NCBI GenBank assembly: GCA_035555315.1
Contig: DATMGU010000028.1
Location: forward strand, 1-12,950
From: DATMGU01 sp035555315
GTDB taxonomy: Bacteria; Pseudomonadota; Alphaproteobacteria; ATCC43930; CGMCC-115725
Reading direction: 5' to 3'
DNA length: 12,950 bases
Made by a program: the position numbers and the translations under genes. The first letter of the stretch is position 1; every line of letters starts with the position of its first letter. Positions 5,337 to 12,916 of the stretch are shown here, piece after piece. The notes below the pieces were generated by a model that made no database searches, had not been told where the DNA came from, and was given only the letters and a program-made list of their open reading frames with translations.

Positions 5337-5810
5337 ATGATCCGCGTGCAGCGGGAGCCCTTCGATGTCGGCCGGGAACTGGCCGCCCTGACGGAAGGCA
5401 ACCGGCGGATCGGCGGCGTCGCGAGCTTCATCGGCCTGGTCAGCGACATCGCGAGCGCGCCATCGGGCAGCGCACCCCCTATCGGCGCGCTCACCTTGGA
5501 GCATTACCCCGGGATGACCGAGGCCAAACTGGCCGAGATCGAGGCCGAAGCGTGCGCGCGCTGGGTGCTCGACGCGTCACTGATCATCCACCGCTATGGC
5601 CGGATGGAACCGGGCGAGGGCATCGTCCTAGTGGCGACCGCGTCGCGCCATCGCGAAGCCGCCTTCGCCAGTTGCCAATTCCTGATGGATTGGCTGAAGA
5701 CCAAGGCGCCGTTCTGGAAATTGGAAGAGACGGCCGAAGGTGCCGCCTGGGTCGCGGCACGCGACAGCGACGAGGCCGCGGCCGAGCGCTGGTCTCCCCC
5801 CTCCGCATGA
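5337..5810 (+). CDS. moaE: Molybdopterin synthase catalytic subunit MoaE
   Basis: MoaE is the large catalytic subunit of molybdopterin synthase, a cytoplasmic heterotetramer with MoaD that adds the dithiolene sulfurs to precursor Z. The 157-residue product matches the family throughout: FIGLVSD near the N-terminus, LEHYPGMTE (55-62), HRYGRMEPGE (85-94), SRHREAAF with H105/R106, and DWLKTKAPFWKLE, in which K121 and K128 align with the two active-site lysines of E. coli MoaE (119 and 126). Spacing to moaD is 6 bases without a strong Shine-Dalgarno, suggesting coupling. Its stop TGA (5808-5810) overlaps the start of the alpha/beta hydrolase gene. The insertion SAPSGSAPP at about 40-48 is somewhat long for the family. 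Confidence is high. Confidence 0.95.
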   Translation: MIRVQREPFDVGRELAALTEGNRRIGGVASFIGLVSDIASAPSGSAPPIGALTLEHYPGMTEAKLAEIEAEACARWVLDASLIIHRYGRMEPGEGIVLVATASRHREAAFASCQFLMDWLKTKAPFWKLEETAEGAAWVAARDSDEAAAERWSPPSA

Positions 5811-6697
5811 GGCGGGTCCTCAAGCGGCTCATCCCCTTGGCAGCCCCGCTTGCCTTGAAGGCCGGCTACTCGCCGATCGCGGTGGTGAATGCGCTGACGC
5901 CGCGCGACAGCTATTCGCTGACGCCATCGGTACCCTATACGATGGGCGCCCGAGGCACGCTCGACGTCTATTTACCCATGCATCAGCGGCCGGACCGGCC
6001 GATCGTGGTGTTCTTCTATGGCGGCGGCTGGGAAACCGGCGACAAGACCGACTACCGCTTCATCGGCGAGGCCTTCGCCGCGCATGGCTATGTCACGGTC
6101 ATCCCGGATTACCGGCTCTACCCCGAAGTGGTCTATCCGGGCTTTTTGGAAGACAACGCGGCGGCCGTCGCCTGGGTCGATCATCATCGCGCGGAACTCG
6201 GCGATGCGCGCGGGCCGATCTATCTGATCGGCCATTCGGCCGGTGCCTATGGCGCGCTGATGCTGACCTTGGACAAACGCTGGCTCGCCGCCGCCTCGGG
6301 CGTGAGTGGCGGGGGCACGGACGGCGGGCGCGCCCCGGATCGGCTGATCAAGGCGACGATCGGGCTTGCCGGCCCATATGATTTCCTGCCGGTGACCAGC
6401 CCCACCCTGCAGACCATCTTCGGCCCCGAGGCGACGCGCCCCGATACCCAGCCGATCCGCCATGTCCGCGGCGACGCGCCGCCCGTCCTGCTGGCAACCG
6501 GCGACCTCGACACCATGGTCAGCCCGGCCAACGCCACCCGCCTGGCCGCCGCCATCCGTGCCACGGGCGGCACCGCCGAAACCATCAATTATGACGGCAT
6601 CACCCACTCCACGCTGGTCGGAGCACTCGCCGACCCGTTCCGCTTCCTGGCACCGGTACTGAAGGATTGCTTGGCCTTTCTGGAGGCACATCGCTAA
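5807..6697 (+). CDS. Alpha/beta hydrolase (carboxylesterase/BD-FAE-like)
   Basis: This is a 296-residue serine hydrolase of the esterase/lipase class, substrate unknown. It shows the oxyanion-hole segment FFYGGGWETGDK (69-80), the nucleophile elbow GHSAG (Ser144), the acid Asp235 in TGDLDTMVSP, and His267 in GITHSTL, so the catalytic triad is complete and in order. The frame is open back to 5552, but that part overlaps moaE. ATG 5807 overlaps the moaE stop (ATGA) and gives a sensible N-terminus with MRRVLKRLIPLAAPLALKAG, basic then hydrophobic, which could be a membrane-associating or export segment but lacks a clear cleavage site. There is no Shine-Dalgarno, so translation probably depends on moaE termination. 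Placement at the end of a molybdenum-cofactor operon is unexpected for the enzyme's likely chemistry. Formamidase-like and feruloyl-esterase-like enzymes share this fold. Confidence 0.85.
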   Translation: MRRVLKRLIPLAAPLALKAGYSPIAVVNALTPRDSYSLTPSVPYTMGARGTLDVYLPMHQRPDRPIVVFFYGGGWETGDKTDYRFIGEAFAAHGYVTVIPDYRLYPEVVYPGFLEDNAAAVAWVDHHRAELGDARGPIYLIGHSAGAYGALMLTLDKRWLAAASGVSGGGTDGGRAPDRLIKATIGLAGPYDFLPVTSPTLQTIFGPEATRPDTQPIRHVRGDAPPVLLATGDLDTMVSPANATRLAAAIRATGGTAETINYDGITHSTLVGALADPFRFLAPVLKDCLAFLEAHR

Positions 6698-6733
6698 ACG
6701 GAAGCGTGCGGCATCTCCCCCCTGTTTTCGTGA

Positions 6734-6776
6734 TTGTCTCCGTTCGCTGATTTCTGCGACGCTGTCGAAGAGACAA
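6734..6776. promoter_or_regulatory. Inverted repeat upstream of the MFS gene
   Basis: TTGTCTC at 6734-6740 is inverted as GAGACAA at 6770-6776, enclosing a second weaker pair around CGTTCGC/GCGACG. It lies in the 131-bp gap between the hydrolase and MFS genes, about 53 bases before the MFS start. It could be a split operator or an mRNA hairpin. There is no T-run, so a terminator is unlikely. The function is inferred only from position. Confidence 0.3.
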
Positions 6777-6828
6777 CGGTGGCAGGCTTTTGTCCAAGCT
6801 GCCGGCCGAACGGGATGGGGGAAGATGC

Positions 6829-8157
6829 ATGGAAGCGATCCAGCGTGAGCAGGCATTGCTGCGGCGGCTAGCCTGGCGGCTGATGCCATTGTTGATCGCG
6901 CTGTTCGTGATGTCGTTCATCGACCGGCAGAATGTCGGCTTCGCCAAGCTGCAGATGCTGTCCGACCTACACATGACCGAGGCGGTCTACGGCTTCGGCG
7001 CCTCGCTGTTCTTCATCGGCTATCTGATCTTCGAAGTGCCGAGCGCCCTGGGGTTGCAGCGCTATGGCGCGCGGCTGTGGCTGGCGCGGATCATCTGCAC
7101 CTGGGGGCTGATCACCATCGCCCTGGGCTTCACCTCCTCCGCGACGATGTTCTACTCCTTGCGCTTCCTGCTGGGCGTCGCGGAGGCCGGCTTCTATCCC
7201 GGCGCCATCTTCTATATCTCGACCTGGTTCCCGCGCTCCTACCGCATTCGGGTACTGGGCTTCTTCACCTTGGGCAGCACGCTCGGCAATATGTTCGGTG
7301 GGCTGCTGAATGGGATGTTTTTAGACCTGAACGGCGCGCTCGGCCTGGCCGGTTGGCAATGGGTGTTCATCGGCACCGGCCTGCCGGCGGTGCTGATGAC
7401 CGCCGTCGTGCTGGCCTATCTGCCCTCCTCGCCGGAGACCGCGACCTTCTTGTCCGATGAGGATCGCCGCCTGCTGGCCGATGCCCATGCGCGCGAGCCG
7501 GCGCTGCACCCGACTCACGGCCGCCCCTGGGCGGCGTTGTGGGATCCGCGGGTCATCGGCTTCGCCGCGATCTACATGCTGATGTCGACCTCGCTCTATG
7601 GCATGACCTATTGGCTACCGACCGTGGTCAAGGGTTTCGGCGTCAGCTCCACCATCAACGGGCTGCTGAACATGGTCCCGTGGGGGATCGCGGCGCTGCT
7701 GCTGATCTGGCTGCCGGGGCTGTTGCGGCGCGACCGGCTGGTGTTCCAGGCGGTCTCGGCGATCACCCTGCTGGGTGTGCTGTGCTTCACCGCCAGCGTG
7801 CTGTTGACCGACAGCACCGAGCGGTTCGTAGCGCTGGCGATCGGCGGCCCGTGTATCTCGCTGCTGTATCCCTGTTTCTGGTCGCTACCGCCGCGGTTCT
7901 TTTCCGGCGCCCGCGCGGCGGCCAGCATCGCCGCGATCAACTCGATCGGCAATCTGGGCGGTTTCTTCGCGCAGAACCTGATGCCCTGGGTCGGCCAACA
8001 GATGGGCAGCACCGCCGCCCCGATGCTGGTACCGGCGGTGTGCCTCTCGGTACTGTGCCTCGGCGCGGTGGCCTTTCTGATCGCAGGGCCACGCGGCGGG
8101 CGCGATGGCGGTTTACCGGATATTCACCAAACCCGTCCAAGCTCGATCAGCGGATAA
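6829..8157 (+). CDS. MFS transporter, anion:cation symporter (ACS) family
   Basis: This is an inner-membrane major facilitator, probably importing an organic anion with protons. The 442-residue product has about twelve hydrophobic segments. It carries ACS-family marks: SFIDRQNVGFAKLQM after the first helix (residues about 29-43), GYLIFEVPSAL at helix 2, and RFLLGVAEAGFYPGAIFYISTWFP at helices 4-5. This family (TC 2.A.1.14) includes transporters for phthalate, hexuronates, tartrate and similar acids. ATG 6829 is chosen over an upstream in-frame TTG (6790) because the purine run GGGGGAAG lies just 5' of it. It is separated from the hydrolase by 131 bp with an inverted repeat, so it probably has its own promoter. 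No regulator is adjacent. The exact substrate cannot be told; the nearby sulfatase and M81 peptidase suggest a shared catabolic role, which is an inference. Confidence 0.9.
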   Translation: MEAIQREQALLRRLAWRLMPLLIALFVMSFIDRQNVGFAKLQMLSDLHMTEAVYGFGASLFFIGYLIFEVPSALGLQRYGARLWLARIICTWGLITIALGFTSSATMFYSLRFLLGVAEAGFYPGAIFYISTWFPRSYRIRVLGFFTLGSTLGNMFGGLLNGMFLDLNGALGLAGWQWVFIGTGLPAVLMTAVVLAYLPSSPETATFLSDEDRRLLADAHAREPALHPTHGRPWAALWDPRVIGFAAIYMLMSTSLYGMTYWLPTVVKGFGVSSTINGLLNMVPWGIAALLLIWLPGLLRRDRLVFQAVSAITLLGVLCFTASVLLTDSTERFVALAIGGPCISLLYPCFWSLPPRFFSGARAAASIAAINSIGNLGGFFAQNLMPWVGQQMGSTAAPMLVPAVCLSVLCLGAVAFLIAGPRGGRDGGLPDIHQTRPSSISG

Positions 8158-8190
8158 ACGGCAAACCGCTTTCAGCTGGCGCGGGGACCA

Positions 8191-9831
8191 ATGATCGATC
8201 CGGCAACCTCGCCCGAACCGGTGACGCGGACCGACTTCCAGCAAGCCTTGGCCCATCATCAGGCGGGACGCCTGCCGCAAGCGGAGGCGTGCTATCGTCG
8301 GGTATTGGCAGTCGACCCGACGCATGCTCCAGCCCTCCACCGGCTGGGCATCATCGCCTCGCATGTCGGCCGAAACGACATCGCGGCCGAGTACCTCGCC
8401 AAGGCGACCCACCTCCAGCCGCTGAGTGCCGAATACCACGGCGATCTGGGCAAGGCCCTGACCGGCCTGGGCCGGCTCGCAGAGGCCGAGAGCTGTTACC
8501 GGATGGCGCTGAGCCTCGATGGCGGGTATGTGGCGGCCCATACCAATCTCGGCCACCTCTATCGGAAATCACAGCGTCTCGACGATGCCGTGGCGTGCTT
8601 TCAGTCGGCGATCAGGCTGCAGCCGGATCTCGCCGAGGCGCATCATACGCTGGGGAATGTCTTCCGCGAGCTTGAGCGGATGGACGAGGCGGCGGCCTGC
8701 TACCGCGAGGTGCTGCTGTGGCACCCCGACGTGGCGGAGGTGCACTACAACCTGGGCTTCGTGCTGCATGATCTGGGCCTGCTCGGCGAAGCCGAAGGGT
8801 GTTACCGCGAGGCCGTGCGCCTGAAGCCGATGTTCAAGGAAGCACACGACAATCTCGGCTATTTGTTGCTGCTGGACGGTCGGTTGAAGGAGGCCTGGCC
8901 GGAATATGAATGGCGTCATCGGACGCAGGTCAAAAATGGCTTCGCCGCTCGGCGCAGCTTTCCTCAAGCGCAATGGACCGGCGAGGCTCTGGACGGACGG
9001 AGCTTGCTGATCCACGCCGAACAGGGTTTCGGCGACACGCTGCAATTCTGCCGCTATCTACCCCTGGCCGCCGCTTATGGCCGCGTGGTGCTGGAAGTGC
9101 CGCGTCCCTTGATCCGTCTGTTGACCAGCCTGCCCGGCATCGACCAGATCGTAGCAACCGGCGATCCACTACCGGAATTCGGCCTGCATTGTCCCCTGCT
9201 GAGCTTGCCCGGCGTGTTCGGCACGACACTCGACACCATTCCGGCGAGGTCGCCTTACCTGGCGGCCGAACCCTCGCTGGTCGCTGCTTGGCGCCGGCGG
9301 GTCTCGGCGTTGCCGGGTCTGCGCGTCGGTCTGGTCTGGGCCGGCGACCCACGGCCTCACGCCACGGCGCTGCATGACGTCGATCGCCGCCGGTCGACTA
9401 CGCTGGCCCAGCTGGCGCCGCTCGCCGAGATCGATGGGATCAGCTTCATCTCGCTGCAGAAGGGCGAGGCGGCTCGTCAGGTACCACCCGCCGGCCTGGC
9501 GCTGCATGACTGGACGGATGAGTTGGGCGACTTCGCCGATACGGCCGCCCTCATCGAGACGCTGGACCTGGTGATCAGCGTCGATACCGCCGTGCTGCAT
9601 CTGGTCGGTGCCCTGGGCAAGCCGGTCTGGCTGCTCAATCGGTTCGACACCTGCTGGCGTTGGCTCAGATACCGCGCCGACAGCCCCTGGTACCCGACCT
9701 TACGCCAGTTCCGGCAACCTCGGCCGGGCGACTGGGGCGGTGTGATGCGCGATGTCCACATCGCCTTGCAGCAATTGGCCACCGCCGATCCTAGGGAAAC
9801 GCCGGATCTCCGTAGGGGTAGAACTTCTTGA
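8191..9831 (+). CDS. TPR-repeat protein with C-terminal glycosyltransferase-like domain
   Basis: The 546-residue product has two parts. Residues about 14-245 are six to seven tetratricopeptide repeats with the usual spacing, for example AEACYRRVLAVDPTHAPALH, AEAHHTLGNVFRELERMDEA and AEVHYNLGFVLHDLGLLGEA. Residues about 265-530 form a GT-B-like domain with HAEQGFGDTLQFCRYL, LRVGLVWAG, a D-x-x-R-x-x-x-L-x-x-L-x-P-L segment, and ISVDTAVLHLVGALGKPVWLL followed by DSPWYPTLRQFRQ. This architecture is common in alphaproteobacteria and is usually called a TPR-containing glycosyltransferase of family 9/41 type; targets are unknown. No signal peptide is seen, so it is probably cytoplasmic. It starts 33 bp after the MFS gene with a weak GGGGA. 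Its 3' end overlaps the convergent M81 gene by 41 bp, the last 13 codons being shared DNA. Confidence 0.88.
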   Translation: MIDPATSPEPVTRTDFQQALAHHQAGRLPQAEACYRRVLAVDPTHAPALHRLGIIASHVGRNDIAAEYLAKATHLQPLSAEYHGDLGKALTGLGRLAEAESCYRMALSLDGGYVAAHTNLGHLYRKSQRLDDAVACFQSAIRLQPDLAEAHHTLGNVFRELERMDEAAACYREVLLWHPDVAEVHYNLGFVLHDLGLLGEAEGCYREAVRLKPMFKEAHDNLGYLLLLDGRLKEAWPEYEWRHRTQVKNGFAARRSFPQAQWTGEALDGRSLLIHAEQGFGDTLQFCRYLPLAAAYGRVVLEVPRPLIRLLTSLPGIDQIVATGDPLPEFGLHCPLLSLPGVFGTTLDTIPARSPYLAAEPSLVAAWRRRVSALPGLRVGLVWAGDPRPHATALHDVDRRRSTTLAQLAPLAEIDGISFISLQKGEAARQVPPAGLALHDWTDELGDFADTAALIETLDLVISVDTAVLHLVGALGKPVWLLNRFDTCWRWLRYRADSPWYPTLRQFRQPRPGDWGGVMRDVHIALQQLATADPRETPDLRRGRTS

Positions 9832-11287
9832 TATCGACGTTCTCGTAGGAAAGCCCGTCCAGCCGCACGGTGCCGAGGAACGGCTCGGGCGGTTCGACCA
9901 GCAGGATGGTCTTGGCGAAGCCGCTATCGTCGAAGCCACGCCGGAAATGTACACGGGATTTGATCGCGATAACGTCGAAGGCATCGGGATCGAGCCCCAG
10001 TTTGCGAAGTGAAGACGGCTCGACGATCTGCGCCAGAAAGGGGCTGATCACCAACACGTTGCCGCGCCCGAAACCGACGGCGACCCAGAGTTCGCCGACG
10101 CCGGGATGGAGCCCCTCGCTCACGCCGAGCACGGTGCCTTGGATGCGCACCGGCTGACCGGCGGACTCGTCGGCCAAGCCGCCGACCATCCGGTCAAAGG
10201 TGTCGCCGGGCCGCACGTCCTGCGCCTTCAGAGCTTCGATGGCCCGCACATCCGTCACCGTGACGATCAGCGTCTTTGACAGATCCTGCGCGATGATTTC
10301 CTTGAGTAGCCAGGTGGCATAGCCCGAACGATCGCTGTGATCGGCGAGCACCGCGGGGGTCTCGCCCGCTGCCACCGCCGCCTTGGCCAGCGCCACGCCC
10401 TCGGCGATGGTGTGGATCCGGGTCGAATTCAGCAGCGCCTTTCGATGACGCCAGGCGGTTCGTGCCATGTCGTCGGCGACCTGCCTGGCAAGCTCGGGAT
10501 CGCCGTTCGTCAGCACCTGGAAGGTCATGCCCAGATCCGGCACATCGGCCCAGGGGAAGCCGAAGAAGACATTCACATAGACATCCGGCTCGCGCGCTTC
10601 CCAGGTCAGCGCCCGCTGCACCAGATCCATCCAGGGCGAGGCACCGGTCCATTGCAGCACGGTCGGCGAGACGATCGGCACCTTCACGGTCACATGGGCC
10701 GGCTTGTAGTCGCCGCGGATCGCCCGCACGAGGGTCCGCGCCGCCCGCTCACCCTGCAGATACATGTCGTAATGCGGGAAGTATTTCACCGTGAACGCCA
10801 TGTCTGCGTGGCGCAGGAAGGCCTCGTCCTCATTGCCGTGCGGGTCGAAGGTCGCGGCGATGAACGCGTCCGGCCCGACCGTCTGCCGCACCCGCCGGGC
10901 GAGCTCCGCCTCGGGCCGCGGCACGCCGCGCACGCCCATGGCGCCGTGCAGGCTGAGGTAGACACCGTCGAACGGTCCTTGAGCGTCGAGTTCCGCGATC
11001 ATCTTGCCGACGAAGGTCTCGTAGGCCGCCTCGGTGATCCAACCGGACCCGGTGCCGGTCTTCGGCCAAAACGGCGACTCGATGCCGACCAGTTCGACCC
11101 CATCGAACTCGCGCGCGACCTTGACGAACCCGCCCATGTAGAATTTCGGATCCCATGCCAGCATCGCCTCGCCCTTGGCGGGGGAGCCTGGATAAAGGAA
11201 ATCCTCAAGCGTCGTGTCGTTCTTCAAGAATGTCACGGTCTCATGGCAAAAATACAGAACGGCGATGCGGATCGGTTTTCTGGTCAT
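9791..11287 (-). CDS. M81 family metallopeptidase (MlrC-like)
   Basis: This is a 498-residue member of the M81 family, named after MlrC, which degrades linearised microcystin. Most relatives act on unknown small peptides or amides. The N-terminal half has the family motifs CHETVTF (14-20, consensus HETNTF), SLHGAM (112-117), DPHGN (148-152) and FPHYDMYLQGERAA (170-183). D148, H150 and H172 keep the spacing of the zinc ligands described for MlrC (Asp, +2 His, +22 His). The C-terminal MlrC domain contains LADHSDRSGYAT and GRGNVLVIS. No signal peptide is apparent, so it acts in the cytoplasm. It follows the sulfatase gene by 42 bp on the same strand, a probable two-gene operon. The ATG at 11287 has AGAGGA somewhat far upstream. 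The substrate is not identifiable from sequence. Confidence 0.92.
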   Translation of the reverse strand: MTRKPIRIAVLYFCHETVTFLKNDTTLEDFLYPGSPAKGEAMLAWDPKFYMGGFVKVAREFDGVELVGIESPFWPKTGTGSGWITEAAYETFVGKMIAELDAQGPFDGVYLSLHGAMGVRGVPRPEAELARRVRQTVGPDAFIAATFDPHGNEDEAFLRHADMAFTVKYFPHYDMYLQGERAARTLVRAIRGDYKPAHVTVKVPIVSPTVLQWTGASPWMDLVQRALTWEAREPDVYVNVFFGFPWADVPDLGMTFQVLTNGDPELARQVADDMARTAWRHRKALLNSTRIHTIAEGVALAKAAVAAGETPAVLADHSDRSGYATWLLKEIIAQDLSKTLIVTVTDVRAIEALKAQDVRPGDTFDRMVGGLADESAGQPVRIQGTVLGVSEGLHPGVGELWVAVGFGRGNVLVISPFLAQIVEPSSLRKLGLDPDAFDVIAIKSRVHFRRGFDDSGFAKTILLVEPPEPFLGTVRLDGLSYENVDIKKFYPYGDPAFP

Positions 11288-11329
11288 GACGGTGCCGGGT
11301 CCTCTCCATCAACTCTCCCGAACACCATA

Positions 11330-12757
11330 CTATTCCGCCTTCGTACTCGTCTTCGGCGTTCCGATATGATCGGCGAGCTGCGAGCCCGTGAAGTTCTCGG
11401 TGAAGCTGTCGTCGATCTCCGGCAGCATGGTCGCATTCCACGCCTTCCATTCGGCGATCAACGCCTCGAAAGCCGGCTTGTCGCGGTCCTTGAGGTTGGC
11501 GCGCTCCAGCGGATCACCGACCACGTTGAACAGGAACGTGTTGTCGAGGATCTTCAGATACTTCATATCACCGTCACGCGCGGCACGCTGGGCATTCGCC
11601 TTATAGCGCCAGAACAGCTTGCGCGGCACCGGGGGAACGTCAGGCGCCAACAGCGGCAGCAGATCGATCCCGTCGGACGGGAAGGCCGGATCCGGTGCCG
11701 TTTCGGCGGCGGCCAAGAGGGTCGGCAGCCAATCCATGCTGATCATCACCTGGTCGATGGCGTGGCCGGGGGCGAGCCGCGCTGGCCAGGCCATGACCGA
11801 GGGAATGCGCAAACCGCCTTCCAGCAGCTCGGTCTTGCGACCGGTGAACGGCCAGGTATCGGCGAACCGCTCGCCGCCATTGTCGCTGGTGAAGATCACG
11901 ATGGTGTCGTCGGTAAGACCATTGGCGTCGAGCGCCCGCAGCACCCGCCCGATCTCGGCATCCATCGCCTGGATCATCCCGCGATACGTGGCCTGCGAGC
12001 CGCCATCCCAATCGCGCAGATTGCTGCCCGCGATGCGCTCGGATTCCGCGCTGTCGCCGGGCGCTTCCCAGGGCCAATGCGGCGCGTTGAAATGGACGCT
12101 CAACAGGAATGGTTCGCCCGATCTCGCATAGGCATCGACCGCGTCGACGGCGCGGTTGCCCAGCAGTTCGGTCAGATAGCCGGCCTGGTGCACGGCGACA
12201 TCGCCGTCCCAGAGATCGTCCTTCGTGTCGGTGCCTTTATGCGAGTAGTAGTCGACGGCACCGCCTCGAAATCCGTAGAAATGATCGTAACCGCTTTGCA
12301 GCGGACCGAAATTCGGTAGGGTGCCCAAATGCCATTTGCCGATTAGGGATGTGCCATAGCCTGCCTTCTTCAGTAAGGAGGGAAGTGTCGGATGCTCGGG
12401 CGGCAGACCCACGTTGCGGCTCGTCGGCAAGGGTTCCTCGAGGCCGAGCGGCAAGCGGTAGTGATAGCGCCCGGTGATGAGTGCCGTGCGCGTCGCGGTG
12501 CAAACGGCGGAATTGGCATAGGCCTGCAGGAAACGCACGCCGCGCGTCGCGATGCCATCGATATTGGGCGTGGCGATATCCGGCCGCCCATAGCACGACA
12601 CATCGGCGGCACCGAGGTCATCGGCCAAAAAGAACACGATGTTCGGCCGCTTGGCCGGTGCCTGTGCGGCGGCCTGACCGCGCCCCATCGCCAATGCCAG
12701 CGTGCCCAGCGCGCCACCGCGCAGCACCCCGCGCCGTGTCACATCCGTCGATGCCAT
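11330..12757 (-). CDS. Tat-exported sulfatase (arylsulfatase A-like)
   Basis: This 475-residue sulfatase hydrolyses a sulfate ester, probably in the periplasm. The N-terminus TRRGVLRGGALGTLALA is a twin-arginine signal (RR at 8-9), with likely cleavage after AQA near residue 33. Metal-site residues D46/D47 lie in LADDLGAADVSCYG. C86 in CTATRTALITGR is the formylglycine site. GKWHLG (K141, H143), FNAPHWPW (H227), SDNGG (D292/N293) and GRKTELLEGGLRIP (K308) complete the active site. The modification motif reads C-T-A-T-R rather than the classic C-x-P-x-R; alanine in place of proline is known in some sulfatases. Start 12757 has GGAGGA at 12770-12765, 7 bases upstream, a strong ribosome site. It leads the pair with the M81 gene and is divergent from a gene starting at 12917. 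No maturase (FGE or anSME) is in the window. The sulfated substrate is unknown. Confidence 0.94.
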   Translation of the reverse strand: MASTDVTRRGVLRGGALGTLALAMGRGQAAAQAPAKRPNIVFFLADDLGAADVSCYGRPDIATPNIDGIATRGVRFLQAYANSAVCTATRTALITGRYHYRLPLGLEEPLPTSRNVGLPPEHPTLPSLLKKAGYGTSLIGKWHLGTLPNFGPLQSGYDHFYGFRGGAVDYYSHKGTDTKDDLWDGDVAVHQAGYLTELLGNRAVDAVDAYARSGEPFLLSVHFNAPHWPWEAPGDSAESERIAGSNLRDWDGGSQATYRGMIQAMDAEIGRVLRALDANGLTDDTIVIFTSDNGGERFADTWPFTGRKTELLEGGLRIPSVMAWPARLAPGHAIDQVMISMDWLPTLLAAAETAPDPAFPSDGIDLLPLLAPDVPPVPRKLFWRYKANAQRAARDGDMKYLKILDNTFLFNVVGDPLERANLKDRDKPAFEALIAEWKAWNATMLPEIDDSFTENFTGSQLADHIGTPKTSTKAE

Positions 12758-12841
12758 GCCGTCGTCCTCCGAACCGTTCCGCTCATTGCCGATAATTGAT
12801 ATTGACGCAACGAGACTGGCCGTGGTTTACCTCCCGGCCAA

Positions 12842-12862
12842 GGGGTTATTCGCGATTACCCC
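12842..12862. promoter_or_regulatory. 21-bp near-palindrome in divergent promoter region, candidate operator
   Basis: The arms GGGGT (12842-12846) and ACCCC (12858-12862) are perfect; inside them AT (12848-12849) pairs with AT (12855-12856), around a CGCG core. It lies 84 bases upstream of the sulfatase start and 54 bases before the plus-strand start at 12917, within their shared control region. The size and symmetry suit a dimeric regulator of LacI, GntR or TetR type; no such protein can be assigned. A smaller pair, GGCCG 12818-12822 with CGGCC 12835-12839, lies beside it. Confidence 0.4.
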
Positions 12863-12885
12863 GTGAGGCGGCAGCCCAAAGATCG

Positions 12886-12913
12886 CGTCCATGTTCCCTA
12901 AGAGGAATGGACG
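12886..12913. promoter_or_regulatory. Hairpin at the ribosome-binding site of the right-edge gene
   Basis: CGTCCAT (12886-12892) pairs with ATGGACG (12907-12913), with additional inner pairing that takes in the AGAGGAA ribosome-binding run (12901-12907). If transcribed, this stem would partly hide the Shine-Dalgarno of the gene starting at 12917. No T-run follows, so it is not a terminator. It could equally be an operator. Confidence 0.35.
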
Positions 12914-12916
12914 CCC

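Noticed and set aside
6790..6828. Upstream TTG start for the MFS gene
   Set aside because: ATG 6829 has a strong purine-rich ribosome site directly upstream and the extra 13 residues are not conserved-looking.
10337..12319. 660-codon plus-strand frame opposite the M81 and sulfatase genes
   Set aside because: Spans two genes with full sets of catalytic motifs on the other strand; its own translation has no recognisable domain.
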